64,000 nt of DNA from Amblyomma americanum. Its lineage: Eukaryota; Arthropoda; Arachnida; Ixodida; Ixodidae. The translations under genes were made by a program, and so were the position numbers. Each line of letters begins with the position of its first letter. The first letter of the stretch is position 1. The stretch covers positions 558,001-622,000 of the forward strand of contig NW_027526485.1 of NCBI RefSeq assembly GCF_052857255.1, read 5' to 3'. Under the pieces are notes generated by a model, which was not told where the DNA came from, ran no database searches, and saw nothing but the letters and a program-made list of their open reading frames with translations. This document shows, one piece after another, positions 1 to 9,080 of this stretch.

Positions 1-351
1 CTGCGTCTGCGAAGGCAGGCATTTCAAAGAGTGGACGTGGTGGAGCTGCTGGTCCTCAAAGGAAGGGGTTGCTACTGTTTTAGGAAGCCGAGAAAACAGC
101 TGCGGAATGCAGCAGCTTTCAATTTGCTCGAAGCGATGGCACTCCTTGATGGTGTCAAAGATAGTGCAGTCCTTGCAGAGAAACAAATGAAAAGCATCAT
201 ACACTATGCCATTGCAGCCCACGCTGTCTGATTGAGTCAAAGCAACGTCCACTTTGTGGCGAAGCGCCAGGACATCCAGAATATAGGTATGTAGCCCTCT
301 GTGGCGGACTGGGCGCGCGACGACAGTTGTTGTTTCGAGGTTACCTTCCAT
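1..351 (-). CDS. N-terminal part of an unrecognised protein (runs off window)
   Basis: An ATG at 351-349 (minus strand) opens a frame that stays open for 117 codons to the window edge. It is preceded two codons upstream by an in-frame TGA, so this ATG is the natural start. The protein begins MEGNLETTTVVARPVRHRG. Further in it has a cysteine-containing stretch (CKDCTIF, KECHRF, ESCC) and then a segment ending SLKCLPSQ. I see no signal peptide and no transposon motif, and I do not recognise the family. The spaced cysteines could bind metal, but the pattern is not a standard finger. It may be a first coding exon or an intronless gene; the rest lies before position 1. What is seen: the open frame and its start. 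What is inferred: that it is a host gene rather than a chance frame. Confidence 0.4.
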   Translation of the reverse strand, partial: MEGNLETTTVVARPVRHRGLHTYILDVLALRHKVDVALTQSDSVGCNGIVYDAFHLFLCKDCTIFDTIKECHRFEQIESCCIPQLFSRLPKTVATPSFEDQQLHHVHSLKCLPSQTQ

Positions 352-975
352 GCCTCAGGTCTTGCAAATTCATTTCTTGGGAAGTACCGACGTCAAGAAT
401 GCGGCTATAACTTTAGGGCAAATTCATTTGTTAAGAAAAAAGTCAGAACTTCCTATGGTACACAATGGTTAGACTACCAGATTCCTGTCCTTTTAAATTT
501 GTTTCTAGAGCTTATTGACATCGCAGTGAATGTACAGTCACCGTATACTTATAAAGCACGGATAAAAAAAGTACTCCTGGTAGAAAAAAAAATGACCTGT
601 CTCCTTGTTATCTCATTTAGGTTTGTGTTTCGCTTGTATTGCTGTGTTCCTTGTTAGATTCTTGAAATATATCGATACAAATGTTGCTTCTTCAGGCTTT
701 TGACTCGGTAATAATTTTCTGGTTAGGAGCTAATCTTTTGTTGAGATAAATATTTATGCAACTGCGGTTCTTACCTTCTGACACAATAATAACTAACAGG
801 TTGTGATGTAAGCTTTTTTCTTTTTTTTCTTTTTTTTGAAGAAAATTTCTGTTGTTTTCTGTAGTACTTACGGTTTTAATTTCATATAATGCTTGTTCAC
901 AATGCTTCTGTTTTCTACACGTAATGAATGGTACAATATATTTTTTACAACGGCTTTTGTAGCATAGAGAGTGCA
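352..975. other. No gene seen; AT-rich
   Basis: AT-rich DNA with T/A homopolymer runs around 817-840. Short open frames here show no recognisable protein pattern. Confidence 0.5.
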
Positions 976-1126
976 ATGTATCTCGCCAGGAGGCGAGGCC
1001 TTGTCAGGCGTAGATGAAACGCCTTTTGCCTCGTCTTCCTTGGTAGAATAATCCTCTTTTAAACTCTCTTGCTCATGATGTATACTTGCTTTCTACCAGA
1101 AATAAAGTGAATTTGAATTTGAATAT
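976..1126 (+). mobile_element. Probable non-LTR retrotransposon 3' tail
   Basis: The stretch ends with AATAAA (about 1101) followed directly by tandem GAATTT units. That is how short-tailed CR1/L2-type LINEs commonly finish in arthropods. It also has a small GC-rich hairpin (CGCCAGGAGGCGAGG near 984). No coding part remains. The assignment rests only on the tail shape, so it is tentative. Confidence 0.3.
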
Positions 1127-2025
1127 GCGTAGTTTTTCCTCACAGGTGTCCCGGCTCATGAGTTCATTCTCATGTGTTTCATATTACACCCTGGCAGTGC
1201 CGGTAAGGTAAAAGATAACATTCGCCGGCATCGGTGTAGGGTCCTACATGTTATAGATGATGACTGGCACGTATGAGCAGAGCGAGTCATCAACATCTGT
1301 GTCGTCAATCCCAAACATGCCGGGGTATCAGGGTGACGCCATAACTACTAAAGGAGCGCTAGCCATCCTATGTGACTCTGTGCCGGTCTGACTACTTCAA
1401 GCTTCATGGCTCAATCATACAACCGGCTCCTCCACCAACTATGTTAAGTGGCGAATGACACCGTGACCACTGTGACACAGTGCATAGGCAAAAAACGCAG
1501 AGCCTGAAATAAGCACAAAATCACCGAGTACAAAAAGCGGCAACGCGCACCACCAAAGCACTTCAATCACGTAGCATATAAAGTGAAACAGGGGAAATCA
1601 TGCATCATCACTTGTACTAGAAGAGAAGGCACTATCACAGTAAAGTAGTAGCACAAGGGGCACTGGCAATCCAGACAAGGGGTATTGAACACCGATTTTG
1701 TGCAAACTGACGCTGTCAAATAATAGCAGAGGCAAGACATATTAGGGCTGTGCTACCCGAAGCTCTGGAGATAGAGATAACAACCCTAAGAGACGAGGCT
1801 TTTTATTTCTGGCACGAGAAACCTTCATAGATAGTCCCAGCTACACCAACAGTGCATCGGCCGTGTTGCAACTTGAGCGAAGCAACGTGCCATGCGCATC
1901 GACCTGCAACCGCGGTTAACACTAAGCAGACAGCCCACATTACTCAGCGTGTCGCCTCTCATTTTGCTATGCAGCTGACCCATGTTTCACAAGGGGAAGT
2001 TTTGGGCCACTTGGTCAGAAATGAT
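1127..2025. other. No gene seen
   Basis: No convincing coding frame or recognised repeat. A short hairpin (TGATGACT / AGTCATCA) sits at about 1258-1293. Confidence 0.45.
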
Positions 2026-2116
2026 GTAGAGGAAAAAGAAACTGCAACTTCAGACCGGACGCAAGACAGAGAAGTGGTCTTACGTCCTGTCTGAAGTTGT
2101 GGTCTTTTTTCTCTAC
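2026..2116. repeat. Imperfect 91-bp inverted repeat (hairpin)
   Basis: The left arm starts GTAGAGGAAAAAGA and continues to AACTTCAGACCGGACG. The right arm, read in reverse complement, is GTAGAGAAAAAAGA and then AACTTCAGACAGGACG. The arms meet around a short centre near 2072. It may be an end of the neighbouring transposon relic or a small foldback element. Confidence 0.6.
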
Positions 2117-2591
2117 AAACCATCAGTGTGTTCACCTCAAACACACCTATGTAGGCCAGACCGAGATAGCATATCTGTGAACACTAGCCAGAAGACGTCC
2201 TCAGTTCAGTAGACATTAGAAAGACATGAAGCATGTGTCTGCAACAGAAAGAGCACAGGTAACATGTGTACCCCACCGTTATCACTACAACTCATGAAGA
2301 AGATACACAAAAGTAGCTATTGTGTTTGAACAGAACAATAATTGCTATTTTTACTTCCTGCAACCCCCAACACTCAGTTAAGAAAAACACTCAGATAATT
2401 CAGCTATGATATAACAACACTCAAAGTACACAGCTACTACCTATGAAACACTAAGCCAAGATAAACTTCTGCTAAATATGATAATGGAGCGGAAAAACAA
2501 CACTGAGAATACACTTCTGCCATGATAGACTTCTGCTGGATATGAAGATGGAACACAATGCTCAAGATAAACTGTAATGTAGTCTTAGCGA
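2117..2591. other. No gene; weak tandem similarity
   Basis: AT-rich. Two similar ~30-bp stretches about 64 bp apart (near 2462 and 2526, both containing CTTCTGCT and ATATGA) suggest an old local duplication. This is possibly the 3' untranslated part of the tnp2-like relic that follows. Confidence 0.35.
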
Positions 2592-4540
2592 TTAATTATG
2601 ACGAAGTAGAGGAAACAAAATAAACCCAGTCTTCCATACAACTTTCACACATTTCAAGCGAAATGAACCCACAGGCCACATCCTTATCTCACGTGAAGCA
2701 TTATCTGTGCGGAAAATCTTGAGCTGTTCTGATGGAAGCGGAGCATAGAGGTTCGTTGCATGAAGAAACTCATGGCCAAGAAGAAACTTCGGAGACACCT
2801 CTGTCAGACTGACAATGCTGCCACTGCTTATTAAGCAACACGAGTCGTTCTCTACACCTCCTTTCAAGGATGATACTTCTGTCAAGCGCACAGTCGGTGG
2901 GAGTTCTCTCGGTGAATAAGCCAACTCGGAAATTCTGCGGCTCACCTGTCCAAGTGGCTTTCTGCTGGTGCACAACAACAGTTTAACTCACCACAAACAG
3001 TGCTGAAATGGGAAGGCACTAACATTTTCCAGCGGCCCATAAATTAAGGCGTCTTCCGCAATGTGACACAGCATGTGTACATTGTAGATCAGAAACTCAC
3101 GTTCATAAAGCACCCCACACTGCTGTGAAAAATACTTCAGGAGATCTGAGGCAAACTTGTTCATCTCTGTCGCAAGAACATCACTGAGCAGAATGCACAT
3201 CGTCACATGAAGGCACAGGAAGTGTTTGTATTGGTTGTTGTCCAGCAAACCGCGCAGCACGACAGGACCATTGTAGAGAAGGAAGGACCTAAACTCCACT
3301 GCCTTCCGTCGGTCCAATTAATCAAGGTGTCTGGGGTGCCAAGCAAATTCTGACGGCAGACTTGTTTGCTGCTGTCTTTGAACTCATAATGCTCTGCTGC
3401 TGTGCTCCGAGACAATGCTGTAATGCTTCAAAGTCCACGTCTGCAGCAACTTACAGACCACTCCCAAGCACACCGTGTGTATTTAATACAGCGGAAAGTG
3501 TTTCACCACGTCCACATGCAACTCCAAAAGTGGACTTGCAGCGTTGTGGTGGCCAGCGTCGGCCATTGTGCGGCAAGAATCATATCTCCTATTTCATTTT
3601 TGAAAGCAGCACACATGGGATTCTTTGCCTGTGCTCAATTCTTTCTCCTTTCTGTGTGCAGCGGTCACAACCTAATAACCAGTACCAGTTGGTACATTTG
3701 ACATACGAACGAACAGGCTGGCGCATCACAGATTACTGCTGCAAGTGAAACACTGTGACATACACCTTTGTTGATGACACCAGAAGTTTCCATACTTTTC
3801 ATTTCTTATAGAGATGGCCGCAAAAACTATGCAATATTTGTAAGCTTCTTTTTTGCCACAATATAGAGACAGCAAATGGTCGGCTGTCAACTGCATTCGC
3901 CACTGAACACAGCAAAACCCAGAAGACCAGCGAAGAGCCCTTGAATACAGGTAATCCGTCGATGTTCACGTGGAGGTCAACGATAGTACCTGCAACATCG
4001 CGAAGACCGTTCTTCACTCTTTAGATCATCTGACTTCGTAGGGGAAAATGCCCGTAGTCGTTAAGAACATCAGCTTTTCGCTCAGACGTCAGTAACGTGC
4101 GAGCGTCACGAGGTAATGGATGGACAAGGCGACACAAAAGCAGACAGAGGTCATTGACTGCCGAATGGGTGAGTGAATGCTTCCGAGCTATGTCCGCTAG
4201 CTCTCGTGCAGCTTCTGTCGTTGAGGGGCTTGCTTCTGTGCTTTCTTGCGCGGTAGACGGATCCTTCTCGGACGACCACGAATATTTGGCACTGTCATCA
4301 GAATCGGCTGGCAAGTGAGGCCATTCAGAAACTCCGATTCGTCCTGCGGATGCTTCAGAGCATTCTTCGGGCCTTCTGCGTGTGTCCGCATTGTTGGCAT
4401 CGATTTCACTGTCTTCGCGTGCAGTCGTGGAAGGCCCAAGGCCGCCCTCGGCGGGAGAGGAAATGTCGCGGTAAAAATTCGGTGACCTCCCGGTTCAGCC
4501 GCCCGTATTTTTGCCACTTACTGGCCATTCAAAATGAGAA
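2592..4540 (-). pseudogene. Decayed tnp2/EnSpm-like transposase
   Basis: Read on the minus strand, separated frames line up in order with the animal tnp2-like ('transposase domain-containing') family. First comes a Ser/Thr-rich N-terminus with AARELADIARKHSLTHSAV and the DARTLL motif (4314-4021). Then NIDGLPVFKGSS and a VFWVLL stretch (4017-3799), and a cysteine pair in a GCDRCTQKG motif (about 3700). Last is LPSEFA-HPR--D followed by LDRRKAVEFRSFLLYNGPV and NVHMLCHIAEDA (3360-2988), then SRKPLGQVSRRISE (2980-2592). In-frame stops are visible at about 4020-4018, at 3318-3320 (TAA where the family usually has an acidic residue) and at 2985-2987 (TGA), and frameshifts lie in the 3.3-3.8 kb part. 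The element cannot encode an active enzyme. Terminal inverted repeats were not located. Assignment to tnp2/CACTA rather than another DDE lineage is from memory of the motif order. Confidence 0.6.
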
Positions 4541-5235
4541 CGAGTGCTATCGAGGAGACTCAACCTGAGTGCGCAACGAGCTGGAGCTCTTCGAAGATAG
4601 GCGAGTCGATCGGCTCTTCTCCTCAGCCGGCTCAGCTGTCATCGGCTTGCGCGAAAAAAGAAAAGTGGTAGAAGCGGAAGTGGCGGAAGTACGTGTGGGT
4701 GGACTGAGGTACCTGGGAAGCGAAGTTAAAGCGGCAAACTTAAATTCAGCTTTTGGAATGTTTTCGTCAAACATGATGACCTCTCATAAGAGGACTTGAG
4801 TGATCACTTTCAATAAGTTAACGGAGCTACTACTACTAAATTATTTTCTTCCACCATGACTGTAACTGAGTTACTAGACGAGCAAGCTGGCAAATATCCA
4901 GTGCTGGGCTCCAGACGAAACGTGCATTGTTTATGCTCACAATTAATGAGCAAAATTCAGATCACGCTCAAATGAGTAAATCGCAAATTGTAGGCTACTT
5001 AAAGTTCTTCAGTGATACATGTGCTTAAAGCATAAAAAAGGAAATGAACATAATAAAAATAAAATAAAACTAAAGTAAAGAACGGGAAAATAATAAAAAT
5101 AAATAAAACAAACCAACAAAACTTCTAGTAATAAAGAAAACAAATTAAAAAATGAAAAATTCAGGGAGAAGCGAAAAAGAAAGGCCTTCGCATTTCCGCC
5201 CTTAAACAGACTGAAGTGCATTCCTGTAATTTTTT
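4541..5235. other. No gene; A-rich tract
   Basis: The 4541-4800 part has short open frames on both strands with no recognisable motif. From 5030 to 5160 the DNA is a run of AAATAAAA-type A-rich sequence. Confidence 0.4.
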
Positions 5236-5324
5236 TTAAGGCGAAAGCCCTTAATAGCTCATCGTTGTCCCTCCGTCCGCGAATTCTGTCACACTATGAC
5301 GTTATCAATAGCATAATTGCTATA

Positions 5325-6064
5325 ATGCATATACTGACGAAGAAGAAGGAGCGCCGACCAAAGAAAACAAAAAACATAAACAGACGTTTCGGCTCCCGTA
5401 CGGGAGCCTTGTTCACATTGAAATGAAGTAAGCAGCTCAGTGGCATTACATATGCTTGAAAAGAGGGCGCAGGGAGCGTGCGTAGATTGGGTTAAGATTT
5501 CCATCGTTGCGGTTTAGGGTGTGACTAGTAGTTTGGATGATTAATGATTCCAAGTGCAGGCGAGGGTATAGCTTCTTTTCGGTTGAAAGCACGTGTGCCC
5601 GACCCCAGTCGATGTCATGGCCTGTAGATACTGCGTGCTCGGCGATAGCATTTGAATCCACTTTTTTGTTGCGTACATCGTTACTATGTTCCTTTAGCCG
5701 CCTCTCGAAATTTCCGGTTTCGCCAATGTATGCGTAGTCACAGTCGGAACAAGGAACCTTGTACACTACGCCTGGATATTTTTCTTTGGGAAGGGGGTCT
5801 TTGACATTTACCAACGCATGGCGCAGTTTTCTTGTCGGAACGTGGGCGATATGAACACCAAAGGTGCGCATGATGCGTGCTAAAGCCTCGCTTAGTCCGG
5901 GAGCATAGGGCACGGCAGCACGTTTCAAGGGTGACAGAGGAGTATCGCTTGCTGGGCGACATAACTGTTTTTCCACGGATTGCACAAATGAGGTCGGGTA
6001 GTTGTTGCTTGAAAGCTCTTGTCGTATAGTTTGAAAATCAATGGCCTGGTCTTCAAGGGAGCTG
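5325..6064 (-). mobile_element. 5'-truncated Penelope-like element (PLE-1)
   Basis: This is the 3' portion of a Penelope-like retroelement. It has an open frame with a GIY-YIG endonuclease domain, then a tail with a perfect 18-bp palindrome (5391-5408) flanked by CGAAACGTC. The tail matches the 88-bp insert at 58235-58322, which shows the same hairpin, GAAACGTC and GGTCGGCG motifs. That defines where this PLE family ends (about 5325). The reverse transcriptase is missing because the copy stops at about 6064. Confidence 0.7.
5446..6063 (-). pseudogene. PLE-1 C-terminal fragment with GIY-YIG endonuclease domain
   Basis: The frame is open from about 6063 to the stop at 5446, about 205 codons with no start of its own. 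The N-terminal half is the linker of Penelope proteins (SVEKQLCRPASDTPLSPLK, GVHIAHVPTRKLRHALVNVK). It is followed by GVVYKVPCSDCDYAYIGETG, the GIY-YIG core with the CxxC pair typical of PLEs, then RRLKEH, a His-rich helix (AEHAVSTGHDIDW) and the RLHLESLII region with the conserved Glu. In the family this domain nicks target DNA before reverse transcription. No frameshift is visible inside the fragment, but without the RT domain it cannot mobilise itself. Confidence 0.72.
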
Positions 6065-6459
6065 CAGATGCGTTAAAAGAAAAGTTAAAAGAAATAAAAT
6101 TAAAAAGAACAAATAAGAATTAAAAAGAAACGATCGTTAACGTCCCCTTTAGTGTTCCTGAATTTGTAGCCGTCCTGCCCAACAAGCGTTCATTGATTAG
6201 AAATTAGTCATTAATTAGCCAAAGTGGGTGCAGAATGGCTTTCGCCTCGCGCACTTAAGCTCACCCTCAATTTTCGTAGAGGAGCCGCAAAGAAGAGAAA
6301 GAGGATCGACATGCAGGAGCGAAAATATACCCAGGAAAAATATACCCAGGAAGATATGACTGAACATATATTTTATTGAGACGCTTTGGTATGTCGATGC
6401 CAGCCAGATCAGTGTCCCTATACGGTCTGGAGTTCTTGCACCGCCGGTCTAGGTCTACT

Positions 6460-7060
6460 TGCACCACCACGGTGGCTGACGCTGTGGGCTGTTGACCAGA
6501 GTACCCAGGTTCCAGCCCGACAGCGGCGGTTGTGTTTCGATGAAGGCGAAACCCAAAACGGTATCAGTGCAAGATGAACGTCCGCAGGTGGTCGAAATTA
6601 TTCCAGAGCCCTCCATTACGGCGCCTCTTTCACTCCCACCTTCCTCTCTTTCCTTACATTATATAATTGTAATTGGTTTTTTGGGGAAAGGAAATGGCGA
6701 AGTATCTGTCTCATATATCTTTGGACACCTGAACCGCACCGTAAGGGAAGGGATAAAGGAGGGAGTGAAAGAAGAAAGGAAGAATAGGTGCTGTAGTGGA
6801 GGGCTCCGGAATAATTTCGACCACCTGGGGATCTTTAACGTGCACTGACATCGCACAGCACACGGGCGCCTTACCGTTTTTCCTCCATAAAAACGCAGCC
6901 GCCGCGGTCGGGTTCGAACCCGGGAACTCCGGATCAGTAGTCGAGCGCCCTAACCACTGAGCCACCGCGGCGGTGCAATTTCCTTACATCGCGGTTCAAG
7001 TGTCCACGTAGAATTGAGAGAGATATACTGCGCTTTCCTTTCCTGAAAAAGCAATTTTTG
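6460..7060 (+). mobile_element. tRNA-derived SINE (copy A), split by copy B
   Basis: A diverged SINE in plus orientation. The tRNA-like head is at about 6460-6530 (ACGGTGGCTGACG, then AGGTTCCAGCCC in place of a canonical B box). The body follows with CAGGTGGTCGAAATTATTCC and GAGCCCTCCATTACGG. The body stops at TTTCCTTACAT (6649-6659) and resumes at 6979 with the same 11 bases and CGCGGTTCAAGTGTCC. The part between is another SINE. Confidence 0.72.
6660..6978 (-). mobile_element. tRNA-derived SINE (copy B), full length, nested
   Basis: On the minus strand it starts TTGCACCGCCGCGGTGGCTC (A-box region) and has the B box GGGTTCGAACCCG at about 6912. The body has GGTGGTCGAAATTATTCC and the 3' end GAAACCAATT-type sequence, finishing in an AT-rich tail at 6660. 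This resembles the Ruka-type SINEs of ixodid ticks. The flanks TTTCCTTACAT (6649-6659 and 6979-6989) are a perfect target-site duplication. Confidence 0.85.
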
Positions 7061-7274
7061 TATCACTGGTGTATTTCTCGTTCTTTCCCTGACCCTGGTA
7101 GTACACTATAGGCAGTAGCTCGTGTGCTTAAAGGAATATATAGAGAGCTTTTATTAAAGGCAAGATAAAAAAAAATATCGCACAGAGAGAGGCGCACAGT
7201 ACGATCCAGCGTCGTGCTGTGTGTCTGTCTGCGTCCTTCTGCTGGTTATATTTGTTCGAAATATGTAAAAATGA

Positions 7275-7612
7275 TTGCTGTAACGTTATGAGACCGGAAG
7301 CGGCAGAGCAGGTGAGGGAACAAACGCAGGTTAATGATATCCTAGTCGAAATCGAGAGGAAGAAATAGGCTTGGGCAGGGCATATAATGCGCAGGCAAGA
7401 TAACCGCTGCTCCTTAAGGGTAACGGAGTGGATTCCAAGAGAAAGTAAGCGTAACAGGGGGCGGCAGAAGGTTAGGTGGGCGGATGAGGTTAAGAAATTT
7501 GCAGGAATAGGGTGGGCGCAGCCGGCAAAGGACCGCGTTAATTGGAGAAGCACGGAAGAGGCCTTTGCAGTGGGTGTAGTCAGGCTGATAGTGAGAATAG
7601 ATAGATAGCTTT
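7275..7612 (+). mobile_element. RTE-type LINE 3' end
   Basis: Plus-strand reading gives the C-terminus of RTE-class endonuclease/RT proteins. It shows a VNDILVEIERKK helix, a stop codon, AWAGHIMRRQDNR, RVTEWIPRESKRNRGRQK-RW, then GIGWAQPAKDRVNW and FAVGVVRL, with a stop at 7608. A GATAGATAG microsatellite tail follows, as is usual for this class. It is 5'-truncated and carries an in-frame stop (about 7363), so it is dead. Confidence 0.65.
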
Positions 7613-8702
7613 TAATTGCGTTTTATTCTTTGCAATGATGCGTAAAGCAAATAACTATACACTGATCACCATTTGGCATTCGCCATTCTTATGTTTCGGT
7701 TTACACAGCGGAGTGATGAAAAAAAGTGTACGTCTTCCAAGTTCAGTACTGGTGATGCTAGGAATGAAAAGACTGCGGTGTAATCACGCCTTCGTCGTTG
7801 TGATTTACTACATCGCTAAGATGTCTTGCGCATCACTAACAAGAAGAAAATATGCAGCCAAAATTTGGTTTCTGCACTGAATGCCGCAGCCAGCCACATT
7901 ATTTCATTCTATTTGGTGTTGCTTTGATAAGCCACCACTACCAGGTCAAGAAATCTTAGACGCCAGCAAATAACTAATATCAATATAGGATTTCATGAGA
8001 ATGATTATCCAGATTAAGAAAGAAATCATTAAAAATGGTTTCAGAGAATGGTCATGGCACAGTGTAGTCACGGTGGCGCCAGCGACTGCTCTGTTTTAAA
8101 AAAAAAAGCAAACATATCATCTATCCACATATACCAGGTTGGAAGACCGAAGCGCAATGTCATTCCGTGGCAGAATATAATCCGAATAATGACGGGGATG
8201 AATACCTAGCTGAGAAATTTGTACAGAACAGTTTGCGTCACTTTATGCCGATAAATTAAAATACTGATGGAAAACTCTATATGCTCAAGAAATTGTGATG
8301 ACAACCGTTTGGTCTTCAGTGCCCAGCAGTAAGGAAACAAACAGGAACTTCCGGCCCAGACTACTAAGCGCAGTGACATGTAAAAACACGGCTCGTATTT
8401 GAAATTTCTTCCCCGTGTGCTCGCCGTGCCCGTGTTGGAGCTTGAATAGGTGCGTGCAGTCCAGCGTGAAACACCAGCTTTGTCGGCTTTATCATCCGTT
8501 TTGTGGAAGACTGCTCGCCAAGATAGGTAAGTAAATTTTTGTCAGTACTAGCGCTGGATTTCAGTAGCCACTTTGGATGCTACACGTAAAAATGGGACCA
8601 CACGCATATGTATGTATACCCAGGCACTGCAATGGAGCTGCACCGATGCGCTCGAGTGCCTTTCTCAAGTGGTTAAACTATCAGCTTGTGTGCAATTTCT
8701 AG
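7613..8702. other. No gene seen
   Basis: AT-rich with no recognised protein or repeat. Short plus-strand frames such as 7635-7880 lack any family pattern. Confidence 0.45.
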
Positions 8703-9080
8703 TTATACATAAATCTCTCTTGCACTTCTCGGGTGCATTATGACTAGCGTTGTTTGCATGCTGACAATCCTAACATGTGACCACCGCCTTGCTTTCAACC
8801 GCGGGCTCTGACAACGCGGTATATTGCAACCGTAGTGCCGCGTTTTGCTGTGAAGCGGTTGGCCGTTTTCTAGATTAGTCGACAGCAACGATAACTTACG
8901 TCTGACCAGCTGGAACCTTAAGGACGTTAGGCCCACATAACCCGTATTTTTCATCCTAGTAGTCATGCTGGACTGTAGTAATCCTGTCGGGAACGTAAAT
9001 TTTTTAGCGAGAGTGAATACACCTAACGCGTGTAAAATTTTCGCGAGTGTCGACAAAAGCAGTATGGAACGAGTCAAGCA
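8703..9080 (-). pseudogene. Possible decayed PLE fragment
   Basis: A minus-strand frame begins with a segment resembling the pre-GIY-YIG linker of Penelope proteins (KILHALGVFTLAKKFTFPTG, compare 'K-x-GV-VVFTFP'). In another frame further on there is AVVTC-DCQHA and a K-C-RD-CITS tail like the end of the domain. The match is patchy and needs frameshifts, so the call is weak. Confidence 0.3.

Larger units (their letters stand above)
5236..6262. repeat. Possible MITE-like repeat interrupted by a PLE
   Basis: AAGGCGAAAGCC at about 5239 and its reverse complement GGCTTTCGCC at about 6237 face each other like terminal repeats. The A-rich AAATTAAAAAG block and the TTAATTAGCC motif just inside the right end look like one short element. 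The PLE remnant at 5325-6064 lies between them, so the simplest reading is a MITE split by that insertion. The ends are imperfect and no target duplication was identified. Confidence 0.3.

Noticed and set aside
6900..6976. A tRNA gene suggested by GGGTTCGAACCCG and the A-box-like head
   Set aside because: The sequence continues into a SINE body with target duplication and lacks a complete cloverleaf; it is a SINE promoter.
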